A DNA stretch of 10,383 nt from CAZFIM01 sp964519615 (GTDB taxonomy: Bacteria; Chloroflexota; Dehalococcoidia; GIF9; UBA5629), in assembly GCA_964519615.1 (NCBI GenBank), contig CAZFIM010000079.1, positions 1 through 10,383 of the forward strand. Reading direction: 5' to 3'. Of this stretch, positions 6,391 to 10,383 are shown piece by piece. A program made the position numbers and the translations under genes. The first letter of the stretch is position 1. The number at the start of each line of letters is the position of its first letter. Below the pieces are notes generated by a model, which had not been told where the DNA came from, did no database searches, and worked only from the letters and a program-made list of their open reading frames with translations.

Positions 6391-6858
6391 ATGGCTGAGT
6401 TTTATGAAGGGACGCTGCTGGGAGCGGGATTCAAATTTGCAATAGTTATTTCGCGTTTCAATGAAATGATAACCAACCGGCTGCTGGGAGGAGCAAAGGA
6501 CGGTTTTATACGTCACGGCGTGGAAGAGAAGGATATAGATATCGCCTGGACTCCCGGATGCTTTGAGATTCCTCTGGTGGCCCAGAAAATGGCGCAGAGC
6601 GGCAAGTATGATGCCGTGGTCTGTCTGGGATGCGTGATCCGTGGAGGAACGCCGCATTTCGAGTACGTAGCTTCTGCGGTCAACCGAGGCATTGCCAATG
6701 TGAACCTTCAGACCGGAGTGCCCGTCATACAGGGCATTATCACCGCGGATAACCTCGAGCAGGCTATCGAACGCGCGGGCACCAAGCAGGGCAACCGCGG
6801 TTTCTCGGCGGCATCCACCGCCATCGAGATGGCGCAGCTGCTGAAGAAGCTGCCCTGA
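6391..6858 (+). CDS. ribH: 6,7-dimethyl-8-ribityllumazine synthase
   Basis: The 155-residue enzyme condenses the RibD product with the four-carbon phosphate from RibBA to give lumazine, the substrate of RibE. It usually forms large shells of 60 subunits or pentamers. Visible motifs are SRFNE (21-25), CFEIP near residue 56 for substrate binding, and RGGTPHFEY with His89, the usual proton-transfer residue, followed by ERAGTKQGNRG near the phosphate site. I chose ATG 6391 over the ATG at 6385. GGGAGGA (6378-6384) is 7 bases from the former but abuts the latter, and 155 residues is the usual length. It ends the rib operon and converges on the gene at 6873-7127 with only 14 bases between. Confidence 0.96.
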   Translation: MAEFYEGTLLGAGFKFAIVISRFNEMITNRLLGGAKDGFIRHGVEEKDIDIAWTPGCFEIPLVAQKMAQSGKYDAVVCLGCVIRGGTPHFEYVASAVNRGIANVNLQTGVPVIQGIITADNLEQAIERAGTKQGNRGFSAASTAIEMAQLLKKLP

Positions 6859-6877
6859 CGCAAGAATGCAGGTCAGG
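6854..6877. repeat. short inverted repeat between convergent genes
   Basis: CCTGAC (6854-6859) and GTCAGG (6872-6877) overlap the end of ribH and the end of the opposing gene. No T-tract follows on either side. It is the only candidate for a shared transcript end between the rib operon and its convergent neighbour, and it is weak. Confidence 0.3.
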
Positions 6878-7127
6878 CGGTTACCTTAAAGACCTTATCG
6901 CCCGGCCGGACGCGGTCAGGCACCTTGATGCCTATCCCGTCACCCGCTTTAGCCTCGCTCACATTTGCGTTATCTATCTGCATGGAGTTGACGGCAAACG
7001 TGAGGTCTGTGGTATGTCCGGTAATGTGGATAGTATCGCCTGCTTTCAGAGTATCGTTCAAGACAATGCCGGCGACAACAGGTTTGGAATAGAAATCTAT
7101 CACCTTTCCCACTTCGATCTCTGACAT
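6873..7127 (-). CDS. stand-alone EF-Tu domain II-like protein
   Basis: The 84-residue protein matches the beta-barrel domain II of translational GTPases: VGKVIDFYSKPVVAGIVL at the start, LKAGDTIHITGHTTDL near residues 27-42, then VNSMQIDN and AGDGIGIKV, closing with RPGDKVFKV. There is no GTPase domain and no room for one. Similar short proteins are annotated as translation elongation factor-like in archaea and some Chloroflexota, as I recall, with unknown function. The start is ATG 7127 with AGGAGGGA about 7 bases upstream. A longer frame to 7184 would run through the ribosome binding site and promoter. It has its own promoter at 7156-7184 and converges with ribH. Confidence 0.85.
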   Translation of the reverse strand: MSEIEVGKVIDFYSKPVVAGIVLNDTLKAGDTIHITGHTTDLTFAVNSMQIDNANVSEAKAGDGIGIKVPDRVRPGDKVFKVTA

Positions 7128-7155
7128 CTCAGATTCCCTCCTTTCCCCTGTTGAT

Positions 7156-7184
7156 AGTATATGAATACCCGCCGGAGAAATCAA
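7156..7184 (-). promoter_or_regulatory. promoter of the EF-Tu domain II-like gene
   Basis: On the minus strand TTGATT (7184-7179), a 17-base spacer and TATACT (7161-7156) give a start near 7149. That leaves a leader of about 22 bases with AGGAGGGA before ATG 7127. Confidence 0.7.
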
Positions 7185-7217
7185 TAGCAGACAGAAGCGG
7201 TCCGGGCTGTTTTTATA

Positions 7218-7338
7218 CCGGCTTTGCGCAAGCCTCTACTCAGACGTCGTAGAGAGGTGCAGCGCAAGCTGCCTTTAAACCGCTTTCATCAGGCGGCACG
7301 ATAGCGAGCTTGCTTGCTGTGCGGATGTGCAAAGCCGG
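7218..7338 (+). ncRNA. compact four-hairpin element, candidate structured RNA
   Basis: A 13-bp closing stem pairs 7218-7230 (CCGGCTTTGCGCA) with 7326-7338 (TGTGCAAAGCCGG) and encloses four hairpins. These are CTCTAC/GTAGAG (7234-7239/7249-7254), GCAGC-GCAA-GCTGC (7259-7272, a GNRA loop), CCGCT/GGCGG (7280-7284/7292-7296), and AGCGAG-CTTG-CTTGCT (7303-7318, CUUG loop) extended by CAC/GTG. Three pairs (7228-7328, 7284-7292, 7306-7315) are G-U on the plus strand but would be A-C mismatches on the minus, so plus-strand RNA is favoured. No good promoter is visible on the plus strand and no T-run follows. Alternatives are a small inverted-repeat mobile element or a structured 3' end of the stress-protein mRNA. 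I cannot assign a known RNA family. Confidence 0.45.
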
Positions 7339-7347
7339 GGGTACGTG

Positions 7348-8271
7348 CTAACCCTTCATACGCACCAGCAGCGTGGGGACGGCATTGTTTTTCATGACCT
7401 TATTGGCCACGCTGCCGAGGGCAAACTCACTTAAGCCGCTGCGCCCGTGAGTTGAGAGTATGATAAGATCGATGCGGTTTTTAGTTATATATCTGGTGAG
7501 CGTCTCCACCGGCGCGCCGATGGGCGAGGATGTCCTGACCGCAAGTCCCTCTTTCTTCAGGCGGCTCTTTATACCGCTTAAGTAAGAGGTGCAGATTTTT
7601 TTAGCCCGTTTTTTCTCATAGCTCAGGTACTCATCCCATGAAAGTGAAGCGGCGGGAGGGTACTGGAGGCGGCCGTAGGAGAAGAGCTCGCAGACCCTGA
7701 TCAGGATGATATCCATGTTCTGGCGCCCGAAATGGTCTGCCACCTTGATTACCTGCTTTAAAACCTTTTCAGCAAGCTTTGAGCCGTCCATAGGGACCAG
7801 TACGGTCATCTTCTCTCCCGGGCGGTAGATGGGCGGCTTGCCTGCGCCGGCCCTGATGCGCAGGACGGGTATACGCGCCTGATGCAGCACCTTATCCGCC
7901 ACGCTGCCCCTTATCCATTTGCCTATGCCGGAGAGGCCGTGGCTGGCCATGACGATGAGGTCTGCTTTGCTCTCCTGCGCATATTCGAGGATTCCCTCCG
8001 CGGGTTTGCCGAAAACCACCCGTGTGTGCGCGCGGTCATGATAGCTCCGGCTGTGGTCTACCCGGGTCAGGTACTCCGCGGCGGCTGTCCGTGCCTCCTT
8101 CTCTATGCGGTTTTTGAACTCCTGATTGGTGAGAGGTGTATCGAGAGGCTGTACGACGTACAGAAACGTTATCTCCGCCCCGGCATTGGCATCTGCCAGC
8201 GCCGCCACATGCGGTAGAACGCATTCAGCCACGTCGGAACCATCGAGGGGAACCAGTATCTTATTGTACAT
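7348..8271 (-). CDS. tandem universal stress protein (two UspA domains)
   Basis: The 307-residue cytosolic protein consists of two UspA domains, about 1-141 and 153-307. Each opens with the beta-strand and loop ILVPLDGSD (5-13) or VLVPMDGSK (157-165). Each ends with the nucleotide-binding pattern His-Gly-x9-Gly-Ser (111-123 and 275-287). In both, the first Gly of the classic ATP-binding motif is replaced (Ala in domain 1, Ser in domain 2), which is common in the family. The two domains form an internal dimer. The role is stress survival, with no defined reaction. ATG 8271 has AAGGAGG 7 bases upstream. The longer frame to 8334 runs through the structured leader and is unlikely. It has its own promoter 96 bases upstream and diverges from the gene at 8519. 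Confidence 0.94.
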   Translation of the reverse strand: MYNKILVPLDGSDVAECVLPHVAALADANAGAEITFLYVVQPLDTPLTNQEFKNRIEKEARTAAAEYLTRVDHSRSYHDRAHTRVVFGKPAEGILEYAQESKADLIVMASHGLSGIGKWIRGSVADKVLHQARIPVLRIRAGAGKPPIYRPGEKMTVLVPMDGSKLAEKVLKQVIKVADHFGRQNMDIILIRVCELFSYGRLQYPPAASLSWDEYLSYEKKRAKKICTSYLSGIKSRLKKEGLAVRTSSPIGAPVETLTRYITKNRIDLIILSTHGRSGLSEFALGSVANKVMKNNAVPTLLVRMKG

Positions 8272-8290
8272 GCAAAGCCTCCTTATAGCC

Positions 8291-8341
8291 GCAGCCAGTG
8301 CTGCAAGCGGATAGACGCCGCCTTGGGCGCTCACCTATCCG
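8291..8341 (-). promoter_or_regulatory. two hairpins in the stress-protein mRNA leader
   Basis: In the minus-strand leader, CGGATAG/CTATCCG arms (8341-8335 with 8314-8308) form a 7-bp stem with an inner CGCC/GGCG pairing. A second hairpin GCAGC-ACTG-GCTGC (8304-8291) follows, ending a few bases before the AAGGAGG ribosome binding site. They may affect mRNA stability or translation. There is no sign of an alternative fold covering the binding site. Confidence 0.4.
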
Positions 8342-8366
8342 GCAGGATGAGCTGTCTGTTATGGTG

Positions 8367-8396
8367 ATGATACGGGTATTGCCGTTATGATGTCAA
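8367..8396 (-). promoter_or_regulatory. promoter of the universal stress protein gene
   Basis: On the minus strand TTGACA (8396-8391) is followed after 18 bases by TATCAT (8372-8367). The start would be near 8360, giving a leader of about 90 bases. The -35 extends to TTGACATCA, the same nine bases as in the divergent promoter at 8452. Confidence 0.72.
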
Positions 8397-8451
8397 GAAG
8401 AAAAAAACCCTGCTTGCCGGCGGCTGCGGCATATCTTAAGGCTACAGGGGC

Positions 8452-8481
8452 TTGACATCACATTTCTCATAGACATATCAT
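8452..8481 (+). promoter_or_regulatory. promoter of the unknown gene at 8519
   Basis: TTGACA (8452-8457), an 18-base spacer and TATCAT (8476-8481) give a start near 8488 and a leader of about 30 bases. Hexamers, spacer length and the TCA after the -35 are the same as in the divergent stress-protein promoter, although the rest of the spacers differ. Confidence 0.72.
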
Positions 8482-8518
8482 AGAGTAAATACAGCAGGCA
8501 GCAAATGGAGGCCATCAT

Positions 8519-8842
8519 ATGACGCATGAGAGCTGGACACCCAAGCCGTATCAGGAACAGGAGTTGCTTTCCTTTGACCGCTTAAAGCGTGCGGTGATGA
8601 GCAGGGTGCTCGATAGAGCGGAGGGCATGCTGGAGGTGGAGTTTCCTTTAAGTCCGGAGAAGACATCCGATATCGTTAAAGAGGAGTGGCTGCGTGCCAA
8701 AGAGGCGGTAAAAAGCTCGCCGGCAGCACGCGAGGCATACCGCAAATATCTGGAGAGCATGATCAACGGAGAGGTAGACGGTCTGATCAAGAGCGATAAG
8801 CAGGAGCTAAGCTCTCTGGGCGTGAAGGAAAAGAGTATATAG
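8519..8842 (+). CDS. unknown charged helical protein
   Basis: I do not recognise this 107-residue protein. GGAGG lies 7 bases before ATG 8519, and a strong promoter and a terminator frame it as a single-gene unit. It has no signal peptide, membrane segment, cysteine or metal motif. It is rich in Lys, Glu, Arg and Ser, with probable long helices at about residues 14-40 (QELLSFDRLKRAVMSR...), 46-67 and 68-92. The tail is polar. The divergent universal stress protein gene has a promoter of the same design, which hints at shared expression, possibly under stress. A small soluble binding or regulatory protein is possible, but no function can be assigned. Confidence 0.8.
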   Translation: MTHESWTPKPYQEQELLSFDRLKRAVMSRVLDRAEGMLEVEFPLSPEKTSDIVKEEWLRAKEAVKSSPAAREAYRKYLESMINGEVDGLIKSDKQELSSLGVKEKSI

Positions 8843-8875
8843 AGGCGGCGGGATCGAATCTGTGAAATTTATACG

Positions 8876-8910
8876 GGAGAGGACCGGAAGGCCCTCTCCT
8901 ATTTATTTTG
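8876..8910 (+). terminator. intrinsic terminator after the unknown gene
   Basis: GGAGAGG (8876-8882) pairs perfectly with CCTCTCC (8893-8899). Inside it, CC-GGAA-GG extends the hairpin across one mismatch. A T-rich tail, TATTTATTTT, follows. It lies about 33 bases after the stop at 8842. Confidence 0.78.
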
Positions 8911-8919
8911 CGTGATAGC

Positions 8920-8928
8920 TGGTACAAT
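8920..8928 (+). promoter_or_regulatory. extended -10 promoter for the 71-residue gene
   Basis: TGG-TACAAT (8920-8928) is an extended -10 box without a good -35. The same TGG-TACAAT occurs in the tRNA-Val promoter. A start near 8935 would put only about 4 bases before ATG 8939, so the message could be nearly leaderless. Confidence 0.45.
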
Positions 8929-8938
8929 ATGAAAACAA

Positions 8939-9154
8939 ATGAAAGACGGGACTATGGAGCATATTGAAAGACGCCTGGAGATGCTGGACCAGCGGCTGGA
9001 TAATATCGATTCGATCGTTACCGCCCTGGTAGAGAGGATTATGAAACAGCCTGTCACTGTAGAGCTCACCTGCCCCAAGTGTCAGAACACCATTCAGATA
9101 ATGCTCACCAGCAGCATAAAGAGCACATCCAGGGGTCACGTAGAATCAGAATAG
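8939..9154 (+). CDS. small coiled-coil protein with one CxxC knuckle
   Basis: The frame encodes 71 residues with no recognised family. The first half (about residues 6-37, EHIERRLEMLDQRLDNIDSI onward) has a heptad pattern of Ile, Leu and Val typical of a coiled coil. The second half carries a short beta segment with TCPKC (residues 44-48), half of a zinc ribbon. Two chains joined by the coiled coil could supply four cysteines for one zinc. ATG 8939 has no ribosome binding site but lies only a few bases after the predicted transcription start. ATG 8954, with a weak GGGA upstream, would give 66 residues starting MEHIERR and is equally possible. It sits between a terminator and the tRNA-Val promoter, so it is its own unit. 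Confidence 0.65.
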   Translation: MKDGTMEHIERRLEMLDQRLDNIDSIVTALVERIMKQPVTVELTCPKCQNTIQIMLTSSIKSTSRGHVESE

Positions 9155-9169
9155 AGATATCCTTTCAGC

Positions 9170-9199
9170 TTGACTGATACGTTCAAGCGTTGGTACAAT
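9170..9199 (+). promoter_or_regulatory. tRNA-Val promoter
   Basis: TTGACT (9170-9175), an 18-base spacer and TACAAT (9194-9199), preceded by TGG as an extended -10. Transcription would start near 9206, about 10 bases before the tRNA. Confidence 0.78.
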
Positions 9200-9216
9200 G
9201 CCGTATACTGTTGTAC

Positions 9217-9293
9217 GGGCGGTTAGCTCAGTGGTTTAGAGCGCTGCGTTGACATCGCAGAGGTCACTGGTTCAAGTCCAGTACTGCCCACCA
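9217..9293 (+). tRNA. tRNA-Val (anticodon GAC), CCA encoded
   Basis: A complete cloverleaf: acceptor GGGCGGT/ACTGCCC (one G-U pair), D-arm GCTC/GAGC (9226-9242), anticodon stem CTGCG/CGCAG with loop TTGACAT and anticodon GAC at 9251-9253, and T-arm ACTGG/CCAGT with TTCAAGT. It closes with discriminator A and an encoded CCA (9291-9293). GAC reads GUC and GUU valine codons. The repeat-rich zone starts directly downstream, a common situation for integration beside tRNA genes. Confidence 0.97.
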
Positions 9294-9365
9294 CTCAGCC
9301 TTGTTCCATTTCTTACTTAACCGCCCTTATAAAATAACGCTCAGAGGTGTAGAGCGTCCCGATAG

Positions 9366-9403
9366 TCCCGATTTCACTCCGTTTCATACGGGATGCAAGC
9401 ACA
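9366..9403. repeat. direct repeat, copy 1 of 2
   Basis: A 38-base unit starting TCCCGATTTCACTCCGTTTC recurs at 9475 with about three mismatches, all in its last 12 bases. It contains TCCCG and CGGGA arms that could fold. Confidence 0.75.
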
Positions 9404-9474
9404 TCGGGAAGGTCACTGGAAAGATACCGAATCCCGAAGAGTTCTTTGGACGAATCGGGAACCGCACCGGTTTA

Positions 9475-9512
9475 TCCCGATTTCACTCCGTTTCATACGG
9501 GACGCAAACGCA
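9475..9512. repeat. direct repeat, copy 2 of 2
   Basis: Second copy of the 38-base unit, offset by 109 bases from the first. The first 26 bases are identical and the end differs (GACGCAAACG here, GATGCAAGCA in copy 1). Confidence 0.75.
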
Positions 9513-9565
9513 TAATACTTTCATCACAGAAAACCTTACTACAGGCACGTATAAAAAAGGGAAGC

Positions 9566-9655
9566 TCGAAGGGGGTGAAACCCCCTTCGAATACAACACT
9601 AACCCCCTTCCCTTTGAAGGGAAGGGGGCAGGGGGATGGGTAGACCTATTCTATT
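9566..9655. repeat. composite hairpin/G-rich repeat, copy A
   Basis: Module 1 is CGAAGGGGG (9567-9575) with CCCCCTTCG (9581-9589). Module 2 is a perfect 12-bp stem, CCCCCTTCCCTT (9603-9614) with AAGGGAAGGGGG (9617-9628), followed by CAGGGGGATGGG. Four G-runs (9619-9621, 9624-9628, 9631-9635, 9638-9640) with two-base loops form an ideal G-quadruplex motif on the plus strand. The tail GATGGGT...AGACC...CTATTCTAT is shared with copy B. Confidence 0.85.
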
Positions 9656-9699
9656 TATGATATTATTATCAGGTAAAGCGATTTACAGAGGAATTTGCT

Positions 9700-9924
9700 A
9701 TGACAACCAAGCTGCAGATGGTGTATTGGAAGGGGAAAGACTTCTGGGTAGGCAAACTGCTTGAGCATCCCGAAATAATGACACAGGGCAAGACGCTCGA
9801 GGAGCTTGAAGAGAACATGAAGGATGCCTACATGCTTATAGCGCTGGAGGATGTCCCCGATGCTTATAACGTGAAAGACCTTGAGCTGTATGTGCGAAGA
9901 GAAGGAAGTTGCTTGAACAGCTAA
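9700..9924 (+). CDS. HicB-like antitoxin (short UPF0150 type)
   Basis: The 74-residue protein matches the short HicB/UPF0150 antitoxin family: a first strand KLQMVYWKGKDFWVGKLLEHP, then the QGKTLEELEENMKDAYML helix (about residues 29-46), and a tail ELYVRRE. It has only this partial RNase H-like fold and no added DNA-binding domain, so it may neutralise the toxin without its own operator-binding domain. AGAGGA lies about 7 bases before ATG 9700. The toxin-like frame downstream overlaps its last 16 bases, in the order antitoxin then toxin. Its final residues after RRE (GSCLNS) look unlike the family and may reflect a small indel at the overlap. Repeats lie on both sides. Confidence 0.87.
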   Translation: MTTKLQMVYWKGKDFWVGKLLEHPEIMTQGKTLEELEENMKDAYMLIALEDVPDAYNVKDLELYVRREGSCLNS

Positions 9925-10067
9925 CTTCTCTGGGCTGCGTGCTCGTCAGGCATGGAGCCCGCCACGACCTTTACAGGAACCCCTCAACTGGCAAGAAGCA
10001 ACCTGTTCCACGCCACGATGAGATAGACGAGAAGCTTGCCAAACATATATTGAAGGAACTATCGTAA
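9909..10067 (+). CDS. HicA-like toxin, no normal start codon visible
   Basis: Frame 3 from the TTG at 9909 encodes 52 residues: LLEQLTSLGCVLVRHG, then ARHDLYRNPSTGKKQPVPRH, then EIDEKLAKHILKELS. This is a clear HicA mRNA interferase of the double-stranded-RNA-binding fold. The likely catalytic His is in GARHDLY (residue 19 of this reading). The family normally starts about six residues earlier with Met-Lys-Arg-Arg. Codons for KRRK are present upstream (9897-9908), but no ATG, GTG or TTG lies between the in-frame TGA at 9882-9884 and TTG 9909. An ATG at 9890 is in another frame, and removing one T at 9893 would join it to this frame (MAKRRKLLEQL). So either TTG is used, with a purine tract directly upstream, or the start was lost to a frameshift or a sequence error. 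Confidence 0.72.
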   Translation: MLEQLTSLGCVLVRHGARHDLYRNPSTGKKQPVPRHDEIDEKLAKHILKELS

Positions 10068-10131
10068 CCCCTGACTTCTGCCTGCGTTCTTATTCCCTTT
10101 GACCGCGGCTGTTATTTGAAGTCCGCCGCTT

Positions 10132-10179
10132 TCTCTCAATGAGGCCTGTTCCTTCGAGAATAATTCCCCAATTGAGAGA
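10132..10179. repeat. 9-bp inverted repeat upstream of repeat copy B
   Basis: TCTCTCAAT (10132-10140) and ATTGAGAGA (10171-10179) are perfect arms around 30 bases. They lie directly before copy B of the composite repeat, where copy A instead has its first hairpin. Confidence 0.5.
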
Positions 10180-10187
10180 GGATGAAA

Positions 10188-10267
10188 CCCCCTTCGAAAA
10201 AAAAGCCCCTTTCCTGATCACAGGGAAGGGGCAGGGGGATGGGTGAGACCTTCTCTCTATTCTATCA
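10188..10267. repeat. composite repeat, copy B (diverged)
   Basis: Only the right arm of module 1 remains (CCCCCTTCGAA from 10188). Module 2 keeps a stem, GCCCCTTTCCTG (10205-10216) with CAGGGAAGGGGC (10221-10232), one G-T pair, then CAGGGGGATGGG. Four G-runs (10223-10225, 10228-10231, 10234-10238, 10241-10243) preserve the quadruplex motif. The tail GATGGGTGAGACC...CTATTCTATCA matches copy A. Confidence 0.8.
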
Positions 10268-10292
10268 GGATAATTAACACAGGAAATTATCC
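10268..10292. repeat. 8-bp inverted repeat
   Basis: GGATAATT (10268-10275) and AATTATCC (10285-10292) are perfect arms with a 9-base spacer, just after the tail of repeat copy B. It may be part of the repeat unit or a separate site. Confidence 0.4.
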
Positions 10293-10330
10293 GGCAATAA
10301 ACCGTGATCTTCTGTCTTTTAAAAGGATGC

Positions 10331-10383
10331 TCGAAGGGGCTTGCCCCTTCGAATAAAGAAAAACCCCCTTCCCTTCAAAGGGA
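10331..10383. repeat. composite repeat, copy C, cut by window edge
   Basis: Module 1 is a perfect 10-bp hairpin, TCGAAGGGGC (10331-10340) with GCCCCTTCGA (10343-10352). Module 2 begins with CCCCCTTCCCTT at 10364-10375 and is cut by the window end after AAAGGGA. Spacing between modules is close to that of copy A. Confidence 0.8.

Larger units (their letters stand above)
9294..9699. other. repeat-rich gene-free region
   Basis: About 400 bases without a believable gene. It holds a small hairpin ACGCTC/GAGCGT (9337-9357), a 38-bp direct repeat pair, several scattered TCCCGA/TCGGGA arms, and the first copy of a composite hairpin plus G-rich repeat. An open frame at 9301-9660 runs through all these repeats with no protein-like pattern and was not called. 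Confidence 0.7.
10068..10383. other. repeat-rich gene-free region at the right edge
   Basis: About 315 bases with no believable gene on either strand. It carries inverted repeats at 10105-10129 (GCGGC/GCCGC), 10132-10179 and 10268-10292, and copies B and C of the composite repeat. No clear terminator follows the HicA-like gene. Confidence 0.65.

Noticed and set aside
7218..7338. The folded element as an integron attC site.
   Set aside because: The required core sites (RYYYAAC and GTTRRRY) are not at its ends, and the internal multibranch fold differs from an attC hairpin.
9366..9512. The two 38-base repeats as a CRISPR array.
   Set aside because: Only two units, with a 71-base gap and further related arms in it, and no cas gene; this is not CRISPR spacing.
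9301..9660. A 119-codon open frame after tRNA-Val.
   Set aside because: It runs through two direct repeats and the G-rich hairpin repeat, has no ribosome binding site and no protein-like composition.
10105..10140. GCGGC/GCCGC hairpin followed by TTTCTCTC as a terminator of the HicA-like gene.
   Set aside because: The stem is only 5 bp with a 15-base loop and the tail is not a proper T-run.

Overview
The window reads as bacterial chromosome, most likely from an uncultured Chloroflexota of the Dehalococcoidia type. The basis is a bacterial riboflavin operon, pyrE and signal peptidase, many promoters close to TTGACA/TATAAT, and next to them an archaellin-type pilin and a stand-alone EF-Tu domain II protein, a mix I associate with Dehalococcoidia. 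The lineage is an inference from gene content; no rRNA is present.

Layout. The left edge holds the 5' half of a tRNA (minus strand) whose promoter lies back to back with the region upstream of a lipoprotein gene with a PsbP/DcrB-like domain (231-851). A 315-base regulatory gap, with an inverted repeat over a -10 box and a possible 8-codon upstream ORF, leads to an archaellin-like gene (1167-1763) that ends at a strong terminator. On the minus strand, lepB (signal peptidase I) and pyrE (orotate phosphoribosyltransferase) form a two-gene operon. The signal peptidase has cysteine where the catalytic serine is expected. Diverging from it is a complete riboflavin operon ribD-ribE-ribBA-ribH (3393-6858). 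It is preceded by a near-consensus promoter and a leader of about 125 bases ending in a terminator whose 5' arm can pair alternatively upstream.

The middle (6873-8271) carries, on the minus strand, an 84-residue EF-Tu domain II-like protein with its own promoter and a tandem universal stress protein. Between them is a compact 121-base element with a 13-bp closing stem and four hairpins. The stress gene and a divergent unknown 107-residue gene (8519-8842) are driven by promoters of nearly identical design. A 71-residue coiled-coil/CxxC protein and tRNA-Val(GAC) follow.

The right end (9294-10383) is repeat-rich. It has a 38-bp direct repeat pair and three copies of a composite hairpin plus G-rich element with G-quadruplex potential. 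These bracket a HicB/HicA-type toxin-antitoxin pair in which hicA lacks a normal start codon. This part looks like an accessory insertion zone beside a tRNA gene.

Functional links: RibD, RibE, RibBA and RibH together make riboflavin from GTP and ribulose 5-phosphate. LepB and PyrE are unrelated housekeeping functions sharing a transcript. The archaellin has no export or motor genes beside it here.
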